Positions 18,237-26,302 of a stretch of 64,000 bases of DNA are shown here, piece by piece (position 1 is the first letter of the stretch; each line of letters opens with the position of its first letter). Source of the DNA: Variovorax sp. Root473 (GTDB lineage: Bacteria > Pseudomonadota > Gammaproteobacteria > Burkholderiales > Burkholderiaceae_C); the NCBI RefSeq assembly GCF_001426505.1, contig NZ_LMEV01000020.1:301606-365605 (forward strand). The letters are read 5' to 3'. A program made the translations under genes and the position numbers. The notes beneath the pieces are model-generated. The model did not search any database. It was not told the origin of the DNA and saw nothing but the letters and a program-made list of their open reading frames with translations.

Positions 18237-19727
18237 TTACCCCGTGTGTTGCGCCGTGTCCTCGTCGGGTTTCTCGCGCAGTTGCCAGGCCGCGCAGACG
18301 GCCAGCGCGCACAGGCCGGCCAGCATCAGGAACACCTCGTCGAAGGCGGCCAGCCGCGCCGGGGTGCTCACCGGGTTGGCGAGCGAGTCGCCGTGCGCAG
18401 CCAGGCGCCATTCGAGAATGATGGCGCACAGGCTCACGCCGACCGCGCCGCCGAGCATGCGCACGAAGCTGATCGCGCTGGCACCCTGCGGAATGAGCGG
18501 CTTGGCCAGCGGGCGCATCGACCCGAGGTTGAGCGAAGGCAGGATGAAGCCCAGCCCGATGCGCCCGACGATCGCGAACATCACCAGCAGCCACAGCGGG
18601 CTGTCCAGCCGCAGCACGGCCATGAGCGCGAACGACACCGCCAGCAGCGCCAGGCCGATGCTCACCAGCAGCCAGGTCGGTTGCTTGTCGGCCATGCGGC
18701 CCACGAGCGGGATGGTGAGGGCCAGCACGATGCCGGCCGGGAGCAGCGTCGTGCCCACGTGCGAGGCCGACAGGTGCAGCCCCACCTGCATGTACACCGG
18801 CAGCAGGTAGGTCGAGCCGAACAGCGCGGTGCCGTAGATGAAGGCGACCAGGCTGCCCATCGCGAACTGGCGGTAGCGAAAGAGCGCGAGGTTCATCAGC
18901 GGCGCGCCGCCCGCGGCCATGAGGCGGCGCTGCCACCACACGAAGGCGACGAAGGCGATGAGCGCGCCGGCCAGCAGCAGCGTGGCCTGCAGCGGCGAAT
19001 CGCCGCGCAGCTCGACCAGCCCGTTCAGCAGGCACAGCGTACCCACGGTGCCCAGCGCCAGCCCGCGCCCATCGAGCCCGCTGCCGCGTGCCGCGGCCAC
19101 GCCGCCGGGTGCGGTCTTGGGCACGAACTTGTAGGCCAGCCAGATCGAGGCCAGGCAGAAGGGCACCACCATGAAGAAGATCGAGCGCCAGCCGAACAGG
19201 TCGACCAGCACCCCGCCGATGCTCGGCCCGATGGCCGGCGCCAGCACCACACCCATGCCGAAGATGCCGCTGGCGCGCCCCTGCTCGTGCGGCTCGAAGG
19301 CGCGCAGGATGATGATGGCCGGAATGGGCTGCACCACGCCCGCCGCCAGCCCCTCGGCCACGCGCGCCATCAGCACCAGCGGGTAGTGGTCGGCCAGCCC
19401 GCCGACGATGCCGCCAGCCAGCAGCAGGAGCATGGTGCCGACGTAGGTGCGGCGGTAGCCGTAGCGCGACAGCAGCCACGGCGTGGTGAGCATCGACACC
19501 GTCATCGCCACCATGAAGCCCGAGCTCACCCACTGCGCGCGCTCCTGGCCCAGCGCGAAGTGGTGGCTCATGTCGGGGATCGCCACGTTGACGATGGTCG
19601 ACGACATGATCGACGCCATCGTGCCCACCATGACCGACAGCAGCAGGTACCAGCGGTAGCGCTCGCCGTAGCGGGCGCGAAGGACGCCCATGGAGGGCAG
19701 CGTGTCGGGTGTTTGTGGGGAGGTCAT
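18237..19727 (-). CDS. MFS multidrug efflux transporter, DHA2 family
   Basis: Inner-membrane proton-driven exporter, 496 residues with about 14 hydrophobic segments, the DHA2 number. Early motifs are SSTIVNVAIPDMSHHFAL (motif D1), LSRYGYRRTYVGTM (motif A) and GMGVVLAPAIGPSIGGVLVD (motif C, the antiporter signature). It resembles EmrB, but no EmrA-like adaptor gene is adjacent. ATG 19727 (MTSPQTPDTLPSMG) is used; MGVLRARYGERYRW further in is a possible alternative. The metallopeptidase gene is divergent, with 140 bases between the starts. No dedicated regulator is adjacent, and the drug is unknown. Confidence 0.9.
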   Translation of the reverse strand: MTSPQTPDTLPSMGVLRARYGERYRWYLLLSVMVGTMASIMSSTIVNVAIPDMSHHFALGQERAQWVSSGFMVAMTVSMLTTPWLLSRYGYRRTYVGTMLLLLAGGIVGGLADHYPLVLMARVAEGLAAGVVQPIPAIIILRAFEPHEQGRASGIFGMGVVLAPAIGPSIGGVLVDLFGWRSIFFMVVPFCLASIWLAYKFVPKTAPGGVAAARGSGLDGRGLALGTVGTLCLLNGLVELRGDSPLQATLLLAGALIAFVAFVWWQRRLMAAGGAPLMNLALFRYRQFAMGSLVAFIYGTALFGSTYLLPVYMQVGLHLSASHVGTTLLPAGIVLALTIPLVGRMADKQPTWLLVSIGLALLAVSFALMAVLRLDSPLWLLVMFAIVGRIGLGFILPSLNLGSMRPLAKPLIPQGASAISFVRMLGGAVGVSLCAIILEWRLAAHGDSLANPVSTPARLAAFDEVFLMLAGLCALAVCAAWQLREKPDEDTAQHTG

Positions 19728-19867
19728 GGAGCAGCGCAAGGTCCAGCGGCGTCTGGGACGTCCGTCGTCCTACAAGCATATCGGTGTTTGCGCGGCGGAC
19801 GCTGCGCGCGCGGGTCGCACAATGCGGCGGCAGTCCCTTGTGCGTCAAGCCATCCAAAGAACACGCC

Positions 19868-21205
19868 ATGAACCCGCCGATCCACCAAGAACCCGCCGAT
19901 GACCCGGCCGTGCAGGATGCGGCCCCCACGCTCGGGGCCGAACTCGCCGCACCCACCGTCAGCCGCGCCTACCGCTGCCAGTGTGGGCGCCCCGTGTTCC
20001 TGCGCAACAGCAAATGCCTGGCCTGCCTCACGCCGCTGGGCTACGTGATCGACCGGCTCGGCGTGGTGCCACTCGCGCCCGCCGAAGGCGAGGGCGCCTT
20101 GCCCGACACCTTCACCGTCTTCGGCGACCCGCATGGCCTCACCTATCGCCGCTGCGCCAACCTCATGACGCCGGCCGCCTGCAACTGGATGGTGGCAACG
20201 CCGCGCGAAGGCGAAGCCATTCCCGCCGACACGCAGGGCCACGCGCCGGGCTACTGCCTGTCGTGCAGTGTCACGCGCACCATTCCCGACCTGTCGGTGG
20301 CGGCCAACGGCGAGCTGTGGTGCAAGCTCGAGATGGCCAAGCGCCGGCTCATCTCGCAGCTGCTCGCGCTCGGCCTGCCGGTGGTGAGCCGCCATGCCGA
20401 TCCGGTGCACGGGCTGGCCTTCGACTTTCTCAGCAACATGCCGGGCGCCCCGCATGTGATGACTGGCCATGAGCACGGCCTGATCACGCTCAACGCCGAG
20501 GAGGCCGAAGACGCCGTGCGCGAGCGCATCCGCGCCGAGATGCACGAGCCCTACCGCACGCTGCTGGGCCACTTCCGCCACGAGATCGGCCACTACTACT
20601 GGGACCTGCTGGTGCTGCCCACGCCGTGGATCGACGACTTCCGCGCGCTCTTCGGCGACGAGCGCGCCGACTACGGCGCCGCGTTGCAGCAGCACTACGA
20701 GCAGGGCCCGCCGCCCGACTGGGCGCAGCGCTTCGTCAGCAGCTACGCGAGCATGCATCCGTGGGAAGACTGGGCCGAGACCTGGGCTCACTACCTGCAC
20801 ATGGCCGACACGGCCGACACGGCGATGAGCTTCGGCATCGATGCAAGCAACGTCGAACTCACGAGCGACCTCTTCACCGTTGCCGACCTGTGGCAGCCCG
20901 ACCATCCCGACGCCGCGAAATTCCTCGACTTCATCAACGGCTGGGTGCTGCTGACCAGCATGCTCAACGAGCTGTCGCGCAGCATGGGCCAGCCCGACTA
21001 CTACCCCTTCGTGCTGCCGCGCGCGGCGGTGGGCAAGCTGCAGTTCATCCACGGCGTGGTCACCGCGCAGCGCAGCGGCATGGCGCCGACGATGGTGATG
21101 GCGGGGGATGCGACGGCGCCTGTGGCGCAAGCTGCCGAGCCTGCAGCGATGCAGTCGCAAACCCAGTCACAAGCGCAGTCGCAGGGCGACGTCGCTCAGT
21201 CCTGA
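19868..21205 (+). CDS. Putative zinc-binding metallopeptidase (zinc-ribbon + HExxH)
   Basis: Cytoplasmic-looking protein of 445 residues. Residues ~36-60 hold CQCGRPVFLRNSKCLAC, a zinc ribbon, and a second set of cysteines occurs in RRCANLMTPAACNW and YCLSC. Residues 238-242 are HEIGH (in HFRHEIGHYYWDLL), the metalloprotease signature, with a likely third ligand in HPWEDWAETWAHYLHM. The layout matches the DUF2248/PF10005-PF15887 family annotated as putative zinc-binding metallopeptidases; no substrate is known. A Gln/Ser-rich tail ends the protein. Its stop overlaps the 3' end of the small CWC gene on the other strand by 10 bases. Confidence 0.88.
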   Translation: MNPPIHQEPADDPAVQDAAPTLGAELAAPTVSRAYRCQCGRPVFLRNSKCLACLTPLGYVIDRLGVVPLAPAEGEGALPDTFTVFGDPHGLTYRRCANLMTPAACNWMVATPREGEAIPADTQGHAPGYCLSCSVTRTIPDLSVAANGELWCKLEMAKRRLISQLLALGLPVVSRHADPVHGLAFDFLSNMPGAPHVMTGHEHGLITLNAEEAEDAVRERIRAEMHEPYRTLLGHFRHEIGHYYWDLLVLPTPWIDDFRALFGDERADYGAALQQHYEQGPPPDWAQRFVSSYASMHPWEDWAETWAHYLHMADTADTAMSFGIDASNVELTSDLFTVADLWQPDHPDAAKFLDFINGWVLLTSMLNELSRSMGQPDYYPFVLPRAAVGKLQFIHGVVTAQRSGMAPTMVMAGDATAPVAQAAEPAAMQSQTQSQAQSQGDVAQS

Positions 21206-21414
21206 GCCGGCGGCAGGCCCGCGGCGCAGCGCGCGCAGATGCAGGCCTGCCCGCGCAATGTCGGTGGCAGCGTGTCGAGCGGCGCCAGCGAAAAATCGGC
21301 GGCCATGCACCAGCAGGGCGGCTGCGCCTGGCCGGTTTCGCGTTCGACCTCCATCGCGCAGCGGTTCGCCTCGCCGCACAGCGGGCAGTGCGCGGTGTCG
21401 ATGACGACGGTCAT
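21196..21414 (-). CDS. Small cysteine-rich CWC-family protein
   Basis: A 72-residue protein with eight cysteines in HCPLCGEANRCAME, PPCWCMAADF and GQACICARCA. The CWC motif and spacing fit the Cys_rich_CWC family (PF14375), a probable metal-binding module of unknown role. Its ATG overlaps the stop of the phosphofructokinase gene (ATGA at 21411-21414), so translation is coupled. It is too short for most gene finders to be sure of, but the motif set and coupling support it. The 3' end overlaps the metallopeptidase gene tail to tail. Confidence 0.8.
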   Translation of the reverse strand: MTVVIDTAHCPLCGEANRCAMEVERETGQAQPPCWCMAADFSLAPLDTLPPTLRGQACICARCAAGLPPAQD

Positions 21415-22676
21415 GCGAGCGCGAAAGCCGGCAGTTTTTTCGGCACCGCGACATTGCGCAGCGTTGCGTACACCGGCAGGCCGTCGCGGTAGGTCGGGTA
21501 ATCCTCGCCCGCGATCAGCGGCAGCAGGTAGCGGCGGCACTTCTCGGTGATGCCGTAGCCGTCGTCCGAAATGAAGTCGCGCGGCATCGGCTTTTCGACA
21601 TTCGCGACCGATTCGAGCGGCGCCGCGCCGAGCGTGTAGGCATAGGGCACGTCGCTCGTGCGCTCGATGGTCGGCATCACCGCGTTGCGGCCTTCGAGCG
21701 CCAGCTCGACCGCGCGCTGGCCCAGCTCGTAGGCCTGCTTCACGTCGGTGGCCGAGGCGATGTGCCGCGCCGCGCGCTGCAGGTAGTCGGCCACGGCCCA
21801 GTGGAACTTGTGGCCCAGCGCTTCCTTCACCATCTGCGCGACCACCGGCGCAGCGCCGCCGAGCTGGGCATGGCCGAAGGCGTCGCGCGCGCCCTGTTCG
21901 GCGAGAAAGGTGCCGTCGGGGTGGTGGCAGCCCTCGGACACCACCACCGAGCAGTAGCCGTGCTGCTGCACGAGCGCATCGACGCGGGCCAGGAAGCGGG
22001 CCGCGTCGAACTCGATCTCGGGGAACAGCACCACCACCGGAATCCCATGGTCGGCCACCAGCCCGCCAGCCGCGGCGATCCATCCTGCGTGGCGGCCCAT
22101 CACCTCGAGCACGAACACCTTGGTGGAGGTGGCGGCCATCGAGCGCACGTCGAACGAGGCCTCGAGCGTGGACACCGCCACGTACTTCGCCACCGAGCCG
22201 AAGCCCGGGCAGCAGTCGGTCAGCGGCAGGTCGTTGTCGATGGTCTTGGGCACGTGGATGGCCTGCAGCGGGTAGCCCATCGACTGCGACAGCTGGCTTA
22301 CCTTGAAGCAGGTGTCGGCCGAGTCGCCGCCGCCGTTGTAGAAAAAGTAGCCGATGCCGTGCGCCTTGAACACCTCGATGAGACGTTCATATTCACGACG
22401 GTTTTTCTCGAGCGACTTGAGCTTGTAGCGGCACGAGCCGAACGCGCCCGAAGGCGTGGTGCGCAGCGCCGCAATCGCTTCTGCCGGCTCGGCGCTGGTG
22501 TCGATCAGGTCCTCGGTGAGCGCGCCGAGGATGCCGTTGCGTCCGGCATAGAGCGTGCCGATGCGGTCCGGGTGCTGGCGCGCCGTCTCGATCACGCCGC
22601 AGGCCGAGGCGTTGATGACCGAGGTGACGCCGCCCGACTGGGCGTAGAAGGCATGAGTCAGGGTGATGTTGCTCAT
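21411..22676 (-). CDS. pfp: Pyrophosphate-dependent 6-phosphofructokinase type
   Basis: Phosphorylates fructose-6-phosphate in glycolysis, probably with pyrophosphate. The 421-residue protein starts THAFYAQSGGVTSVINASA. Residues 115-119 read GGGDS in FFYNGGGDSADTC, and residues 143-149 are PKTIDND. In ATP-dependent enzymes the corresponding positions are GGDGS and PGTIDND; Asp in the first loop and Lys in the second are the established marks of PPi use, which makes the reaction reversible. Further motifs are FVLEVMGRHAGWIAA and VVVSEGCH. The start is MSNITLTHAF; upstream frame sequence is not coding-like. Coupled to the CWC protein. Confidence 0.88.
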   Translation of the reverse strand: MSNITLTHAFYAQSGGVTSVINASACGVIETARQHPDRIGTLYAGRNGILGALTEDLIDTSAEPAEAIAALRTTPSGAFGSCRYKLKSLEKNRREYERLIEVFKAHGIGYFFYNGGGDSADTCFKVSQLSQSMGYPLQAIHVPKTIDNDLPLTDCCPGFGSVAKYVAVSTLEASFDVRSMAATSTKVFVLEVMGRHAGWIAAAGGLVADHGIPVVVLFPEIEFDAARFLARVDALVQQHGYCSVVVSEGCHHPDGTFLAEQGARDAFGHAQLGGAAPVVAQMVKEALGHKFHWAVADYLQRAARHIASATDVKQAYELGQRAVELALEGRNAVMPTIERTSDVPYAYTLGAAPLESVANVEKPMPRDFISDDGYGITEKCRRYLLPLIAGEDYPTYRDGLPVYATLRNVAVPKKLPAFALA

Positions 22677-23000
22677 GGGATGGATTCCTCGGTCAGTGAT
22701 GCCGAAGCAGCGGTTCGGCGCGCGCAGATGCGGGGCCAAGCTGCTCGACTTGTGCGAGACGCGCTCGTGCAACGCTTGGCTGGCAGGGCCGGTGGGGTGG
22801 GCATGACCCAATTTTGCGGCAACGCTAAGCCACAAGCCAGGTCGGGTTGTGGTGCGCGGGACGTTATGCGTTTTGGCACACCTCGGAGTCAAGCCATGGC
22901 ACAGGTGCTGCGGTGGCGTGGCACACCTCACTGCACGCCAAAAATGTTAATTAAGAGGTTAAATGTTATTTAATCTTAATTGACTGTAAAAGGAGGTCGA
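22677..23000 (+). promoter_or_regulatory. Intergenic control region upstream of the pilin gene
   Basis: There is no convincing gene in these 324 bases. They hold the shared upstream DNA of pfp (leftward) and the pilin (rightward). Two copies of TGGCACACCTC occur at 22874-22884 and 22919-22929, with starts 45 bases apart, centred about 147 and 102 bases before the predicted pilin transcription start, where enhancer proteins for sigma-54 normally bind. From about 22941 to 22990 the sequence is strikingly AT-rich (TTAATTAAGAGGTTAAATG), suitable for bending. Assignment of the repeats to PilR is inference. Confidence 0.45.
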
Positions 23001-23015
23001 GGTACGTGCATTGCT
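23001..23015 (+). promoter_or_regulatory. Sigma-54 (-24/-12) promoter of the pilin gene
   Basis: The sequence GGTACGTGCATTGCT matches the RpoN consensus TGGCACG-N4-TTGCW: the GG pair at 23001-23002 and the GC pair at 23013-23014 have the required spacing. Transcription would start near 23026, giving a ~45-base leader before the pilin ATG at 23071. Type IV major pilin genes in pseudomonads and relatives are activated by PilR with RpoN, so location and function agree. rpoN itself is at 44557-46146. Confidence 0.82.
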
Positions 23016-23070
23016 GGATTGGATTGAGCGCCAGAAGGTCTGGGGTTCAATTCAAATCAAAGGTAATTTC

Positions 23071-23514
23071 ATGAACCGTTCAATGCTACGTACCACACAA
23101 AAGGGCTTCACTCTCATTGAATTGATGATCGTCGTTGCGATCATCGGTATTCTTGCCGCTGTCGCGTTGCCTGCTTATCAGGATTACACCGCGAAGGCCC
23201 AGATCGCCGCCGCGTTGGCAGAAATTACGCCAGGCAAGGTGACTTCTGAAACAAAAATTACCGATGGCGTGGAGATAAAATCTGCCGAAGAAATCGGGTT
23301 GCAGAAGGCCACGAAACGCTGCTCTGCCATTACTCCCGCGTTTAAGATTGTTGATAAAGGTGTTGGCAGCATTACATGCACGATGATTGGTGGCTCCCAA
23401 GTGAATGGCAAGACGATCACTTGGTCGCGATTGGCGGATGACAGCGCGACTCCGGGCGCGTGGTCGTGCTCCACCACCGTTGACACCAAGCTTAAGCCGA
23501 AGGATTGCTCTTAA
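23071..23514 (+). CDS. pilA: Type IV major pilin (PilA-like)
   Basis: Structural subunit of type IV pili. The 147-residue prepilin has a 12-residue leader ending in Gly (MNRSMLRTTQKG), cut by prepilin peptidase, then FTLIELMIVVAIIGILAAVA with Glu at mature position 5. The globular part has four cysteines; the last pair in SWSCSTT...KPKDCS would close the D-loop. An AAAGG ribosome site precedes ATG 23071; an earlier in-frame ATG-like start would overlap the promoter and is rejected. Codon use is visibly more AT-rich than in neighbours, common for surface-exposed pilins. No assembly genes are in the window. Confidence 0.93.
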   Translation: MNRSMLRTTQKGFTLIELMIVVAIIGILAAVALPAYQDYTAKAQIAAALAEITPGKVTSETKITDGVEIKSAEEIGLQKATKRCSAITPAFKIVDKGVGSITCTMIGGSQVNGKTITWSRLADDSATPGAWSCSTTVDTKLKPKDCS

Positions 23515-23519
23515 CTGAG

Positions 23520-23569
23520 GCTCGTATAAATAAAAAAGCGGCCTTGGCCGCTTTTTTATTTATACGAGC
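23520..23569. terminator. Perfect 24-bp hairpin, strong bidirectional terminator
   Basis: The arms 23520-23543 and 23546-23569 are perfect reverse complements with only TT between them. The core GCGGCC/GGCCGC is flanked by A6 on the left and T6 on the right, so it reads as an intrinsic terminator on both strands. It starts just after the pilin stop and would separate pilin mRNA from the Sel1 gene. The outer AT part (CTCGTATAAAT) extends the stem far beyond what termination needs. Confidence 0.9.
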
Positions 23570-23630
23570 GCTGAGCCAAAATGTGCATCTTCATGCATTT
23601 AAAATAAGGAAAAATCAGGGAGCGCGTTTC

Positions 23631-24101
23631 ATGAAAAATGTGCCAATCAGCATTGCTGCGTCGGTCGTCGTCGCTGAGCGTAGCCGGCGCACTTGGTGGC
23701 GGCGAATCGCGGATGGGACGATGACCCGTCTGACTGACGACGCAAAGGGGCGGGCCATGCTCAGCTTGGCGGAGGTCGCACCGCTCATTTGCGTTCCGCT
23801 CGATCAGTCGGATCTCGATTTTCTCGTACAAGCCGACGCGGGTAATGCCGATGCACAGAACGACATTGGGCAGTTGTTTTCGAACGCTGGCAAGCCGACG
23901 ATTGCCCTGTATTGGCTCGAGCAGGCCGCGCGTCAAGGCCACGCGGACGCTATGCAGTGGTTGGGCCGCTGCTATATCGGCGGTGAAGGCGTGCCGAAAA
24001 ACAAGAACATCGGCTTGATGTGGATTGCCAAGGCAGCCGCACACGGCCACGTCATCGCACAGGCTCAAATGCAGGGCTCGTTTCGCTCGCAATCGATCTG
24101 A
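23631..24101 (+). CDS. Sel1/TPR-repeat protein next to the pilin
   Basis: A 156-residue protein with Sel1-like repeats in residues ~75-150: NADAQNDIGQLFSNAGKPTIALYWLEQAA, QGHADAMQWLGRCYIGGEGVPKN and the final GLMWIAKAAAHGHVIAQAQM. These are alpha-helical hairpins that usually serve as protein-binding scaffolds. There is no obvious signal peptide. ATG 23631 follows a weak AGGGAG ribosome site. It lies after the pilin terminator and so probably has its own promoter in the AT-rich 60 bases before it. A link to pili is suggested by position only. Confidence 0.78.
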   Translation: MKNVPISIAASVVVAERSRRTWWRRIADGTMTRLTDDAKGRAMLSLAEVAPLICVPLDQSDLDFLVQADAGNADAQNDIGQLFSNAGKPTIALYWLEQAARQGHADAMQWLGRCYIGGEGVPKNKNIGLMWIAKAAAHGHVIAQAQMQGSFRSQSI

Positions 24102-24151
24102 AGCCGCGCTAGCCAGAAGTCCAGCGAGTCGTGCGAGCGGGGAGGCGAGCG

Positions 24152-25312
24152 CTATCTCATCCCCATCGACCGCGTGATCACTTCTTTCATGATCTCGTTG
24201 GTGCCGCCGTAGATGCGCTGCACGCGCGCGTCGGCATAGGCGCGCGTGATCGGGTACTCCCACATGAAGCCGTAGCCGCCGTGCAGCTGCACGCACTCGT
24301 CCATCACCTTGCACTGCAGGTCGCTGGTCCAGTACTTGGCCATGCTCGCGGTGGCGGTGTCGAGTTTCTCGGCCATCAGCAGCTCGATGCACTTGTCGAC
24401 GAACACCTGCGCCACCTGCACCTCGGTCTGCAACTCGGCCAGCGTGTAGCGCGTGTTCTGGTAGTGGCCCACGGGCTGGCCGAACACCTTGCGCTCCTTG
24501 ACGTAGGCCACGGTGTGGTCGATGGCGGCCTGCGAAGCGGCCACCGCGCTGATCGCGATCTGCAGCCGCTCCCAGGGCAGCTGCTCCATCAGGCAGACGA
24601 AGCCGCGGTTGAGCATGGCGGCGTCGCCCAGCAGCGCCTCGGCGGGCAGGCGCACGTCGTTGAAGAACAGCTCCGAGGTGTCCTGCGCCTTCAGGCCCAG
24701 CTTCTTCAGCCGCTTGCCCTTCTCGAAGCCCGGCATGCCCCGCTCGACGAGGAACAGGCTGGTGCCCTTCGCGCCCGCGGCCGGATCGGTCTTGGCGACC
24801 ACGATCACCAGGTCGGCGTGCCAGCCATTGGTGATGAAGGTCTTGCTGCCGTTGAGCAGGTAGCTGCCGTCGGCCTGGCGGAGGGCGCTGGTCTTCACGG
24901 CCTGCAGGTCGCTGCCCGCGCCGGGCTCGCTCATGGCGATGGCGCCGACCATCTCGCCGCTGGCGAGCTTGGGCAGGTAGTGCAGCTTCTGCGCCTCGGT
25001 GCCGTAACGCAGGATGTACGGCGCCACGATCTCGTTGTGCAGGCCGAAACCGATGCCCGTGAAGCCGCGTGCCCACAGCTCCTCGAACTGGATCACCGAA
25101 TACAGCAGGTCGGCGCCCGCGCCGCCGTAGGTGTCGGGCAGCGCCATGCACAGGAAGCCGTTCTCCCCGGCCTTGGTCCAGACGGCGCGGTCCACGTAGC
25201 CCTGCTCTTCCCAGTCGTCGTGGAAGGGCGCGATCTCCTTGTCCATGAAGCGGCGGAAGCTGTCGCGGAAGGCCTCGTGGTCGGCGGTGAAGAGGGTGCG
25301 TTCGATGGTCAT
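24152..25312 (-). CDS. Acyl-CoA dehydrogenase
   Basis: FAD enzyme that makes trans-2-enoyl-CoA in fatty-acid or branched acyl-CoA breakdown, passing electrons to ETF. The 386-residue length is standard. Motifs: AIAMSEPGAGSDLQAVKT (flavin/substrate region), FITNGWHADLVIVVAKTD, QLHGGYGFMWEYPITRAYAD and RIYGGTNEIMKEVI, where the Glu near residue 373 is the expected catalytic base. It follows the enoyl-CoA hydratase gene by 7 bases on the same strand. Chain length preference cannot be read, but it looks closest to the long-chain/AcdA-like group used in many Burkholderiales catabolic operons. Confidence 0.94.
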   Translation of the reverse strand: MTIERTLFTADHEAFRDSFRRFMDKEIAPFHDDWEEQGYVDRAVWTKAGENGFLCMALPDTYGGAGADLLYSVIQFEELWARGFTGIGFGLHNEIVAPYILRYGTEAQKLHYLPKLASGEMVGAIAMSEPGAGSDLQAVKTSALRQADGSYLLNGSKTFITNGWHADLVIVVAKTDPAAGAKGTSLFLVERGMPGFEKGKRLKKLGLKAQDTSELFFNDVRLPAEALLGDAAMLNRGFVCLMEQLPWERLQIAISAVAASQAAIDHTVAYVKERKVFGQPVGHYQNTRYTLAELQTEVQVAQVFVDKCIELLMAEKLDTATASMAKYWTSDLQCKVMDECVQLHGGYGFMWEYPITRAYADARVQRIYGGTNEIMKEVITRSMGMR

Positions 25313-25319
25313 GGGGACG

Positions 25320-26141
25320 TCAGCGGGTTTCGAAGACAGGAGGACGCTTCTGCAGGAAGGCGCTCACGCCCTCGCGGAAGCTGGGGCGGTCGATGAGCGC
25401 GCGCTGGCGCTCGCTCTCGTAGTGCAGTTGTTCCTTCAGCGTGTGGTGTTCGGAGGCGTCGAATGCCTCGCGCGCTTCGAGCACCGCATGCGCCGGCAGG
25501 CGCGCCAGGCGCTGTGCGATGGCGCGGGCCTCGTCCATCAGCTGTTCGTCGTCGGCGCAGGCCCAGATCAGGCCCCACTGCACCGCGCGTCCGGCGCTCA
25601 GGCGTTCGTCGAGCAGTGCCATGCCCATCGCGCGCGCACGGCCGGCGCGGCGCGGAATGGCCCAGGTGCAGCCGAGGTCCGGCACGATGCCGAGCTTGGG
25701 CAGGAAGGGCAGGTAGAAGTAGGCACTGCGCGCGGCAATGGTCACGTCGGCCGCGAGCGCCAGCCCCACGCCCGCGCCGGCCGCCGGGCCGTTGACCGCG
25801 GCCACCACCGGCACCGGCAGCGTGCGCAGCGTCTCGATGAGCGGGTTGCTGAGCTTCTGCATCCACTCGGCGGTCTGGTCGCCGAGCGTCTGACCAGGCT
25901 CGCCGGGCGGCGCCATCGCGCTCAGGTCGGCGCCCACGCAGAAAGCCTTGCCGGCGCCCGTGAGGATCACGGCGCGCACCGTGCGGTCGTCGCGGATGCG
26001 TTCGAGCGCGTCGCGCAGTTCGACCTGCAGGTCTTTCGCGATCGGGTTGAGCTTGTGCGGCAGGTTCAGCGTGAGCGTGGCGATGCCGTCGGCCTGCTCG
26101 CACAGGATGCAGGGTTGGGGTGTGGGTTGCGGCGCGGTCAT
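25320..26141 (-). CDS. Enoyl-CoA hydratase/isomerase family protein (PaaG-like)
   Basis: Crotonase-fold enzyme of 273 residues, expected to hydrate or isomerise the enoyl-CoA made by the neighbouring dehydrogenase. Typical segments are TGAGKAFCVGADLSAM (oxyanion-hole loop), AAVNGPAAGAGVGLALAADVTIA and FYLPFLPKLGIVPDLGCTW. The second segment's AAGAG and the GIVPDLG loop resemble PaaG-like isomerases rather than classic EchA, which has catalytic Glu at both positions; here one is replaced (IVPD), so pure hydratase activity is uncertain. First gene of a two-gene operon. Confidence 0.9.
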   Translation of the reverse strand: MTAPQPTPQPCILCEQADGIATLTLNLPHKLNPIAKDLQVELRDALERIRDDRTVRAVILTGAGKAFCVGADLSAMAPPGEPGQTLGDQTAEWMQKLSNPLIETLRTLPVPVVAAVNGPAAGAGVGLALAADVTIAARSAYFYLPFLPKLGIVPDLGCTWAIPRRAGRARAMGMALLDERLSAGRAVQWGLIWACADDEQLMDEARAIAQRLARLPAHAVLEAREAFDASEHHTLKEQLHYESERQRALIDRPSFREGVSAFLQKRPPVFETR

Positions 26142-26213
26142 GCGAGCGCTGCGCCAGAAGTGGTGGTCATGGGCGTGTCCCGTTCAAGGCAAGAAGGAAA
26201 ACGGACGCCCAAA

Positions 26214-26241
26214 GCAAAAAGCCGCCTGTCGTCACGGCGGC
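26214..26241 (-). terminator. Intrinsic terminator of the DUF2917 gene
   Basis: Read on the minus strand, GCCGCC (26241-26236), a 9-base loop and GGCGGC (26226-26221) are followed by TTTTTGCTTT. It lies between DUF2917 and the enoyl-CoA hydratase start, so the beta-oxidation pair should have its own promoter. A second 9-bp inverted repeat (TGGCATCGA) lies at 26270-26290 without a T tract. Confidence 0.75.
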
Positions 26242-26302
26242 GCGCGGCGCTCCCTGCGGGGGCGGTCCATGGCATCGAGGTTCGATGCCACGGCGCCCGC
26301 GG

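Noticed and set aside
22919..22934. Second sigma-54-like site TGGCAC...TGC upstream of the pilin
   Set aside because: The GG to GC distance is one base too long. I treat it as part of the direct repeats.
24131..25396. Rightward open frame opposite the acyl-CoA dehydrogenase
   Set aside because: The dehydrogenase on the minus strand has full family motifs; the plus frame is its shadow.
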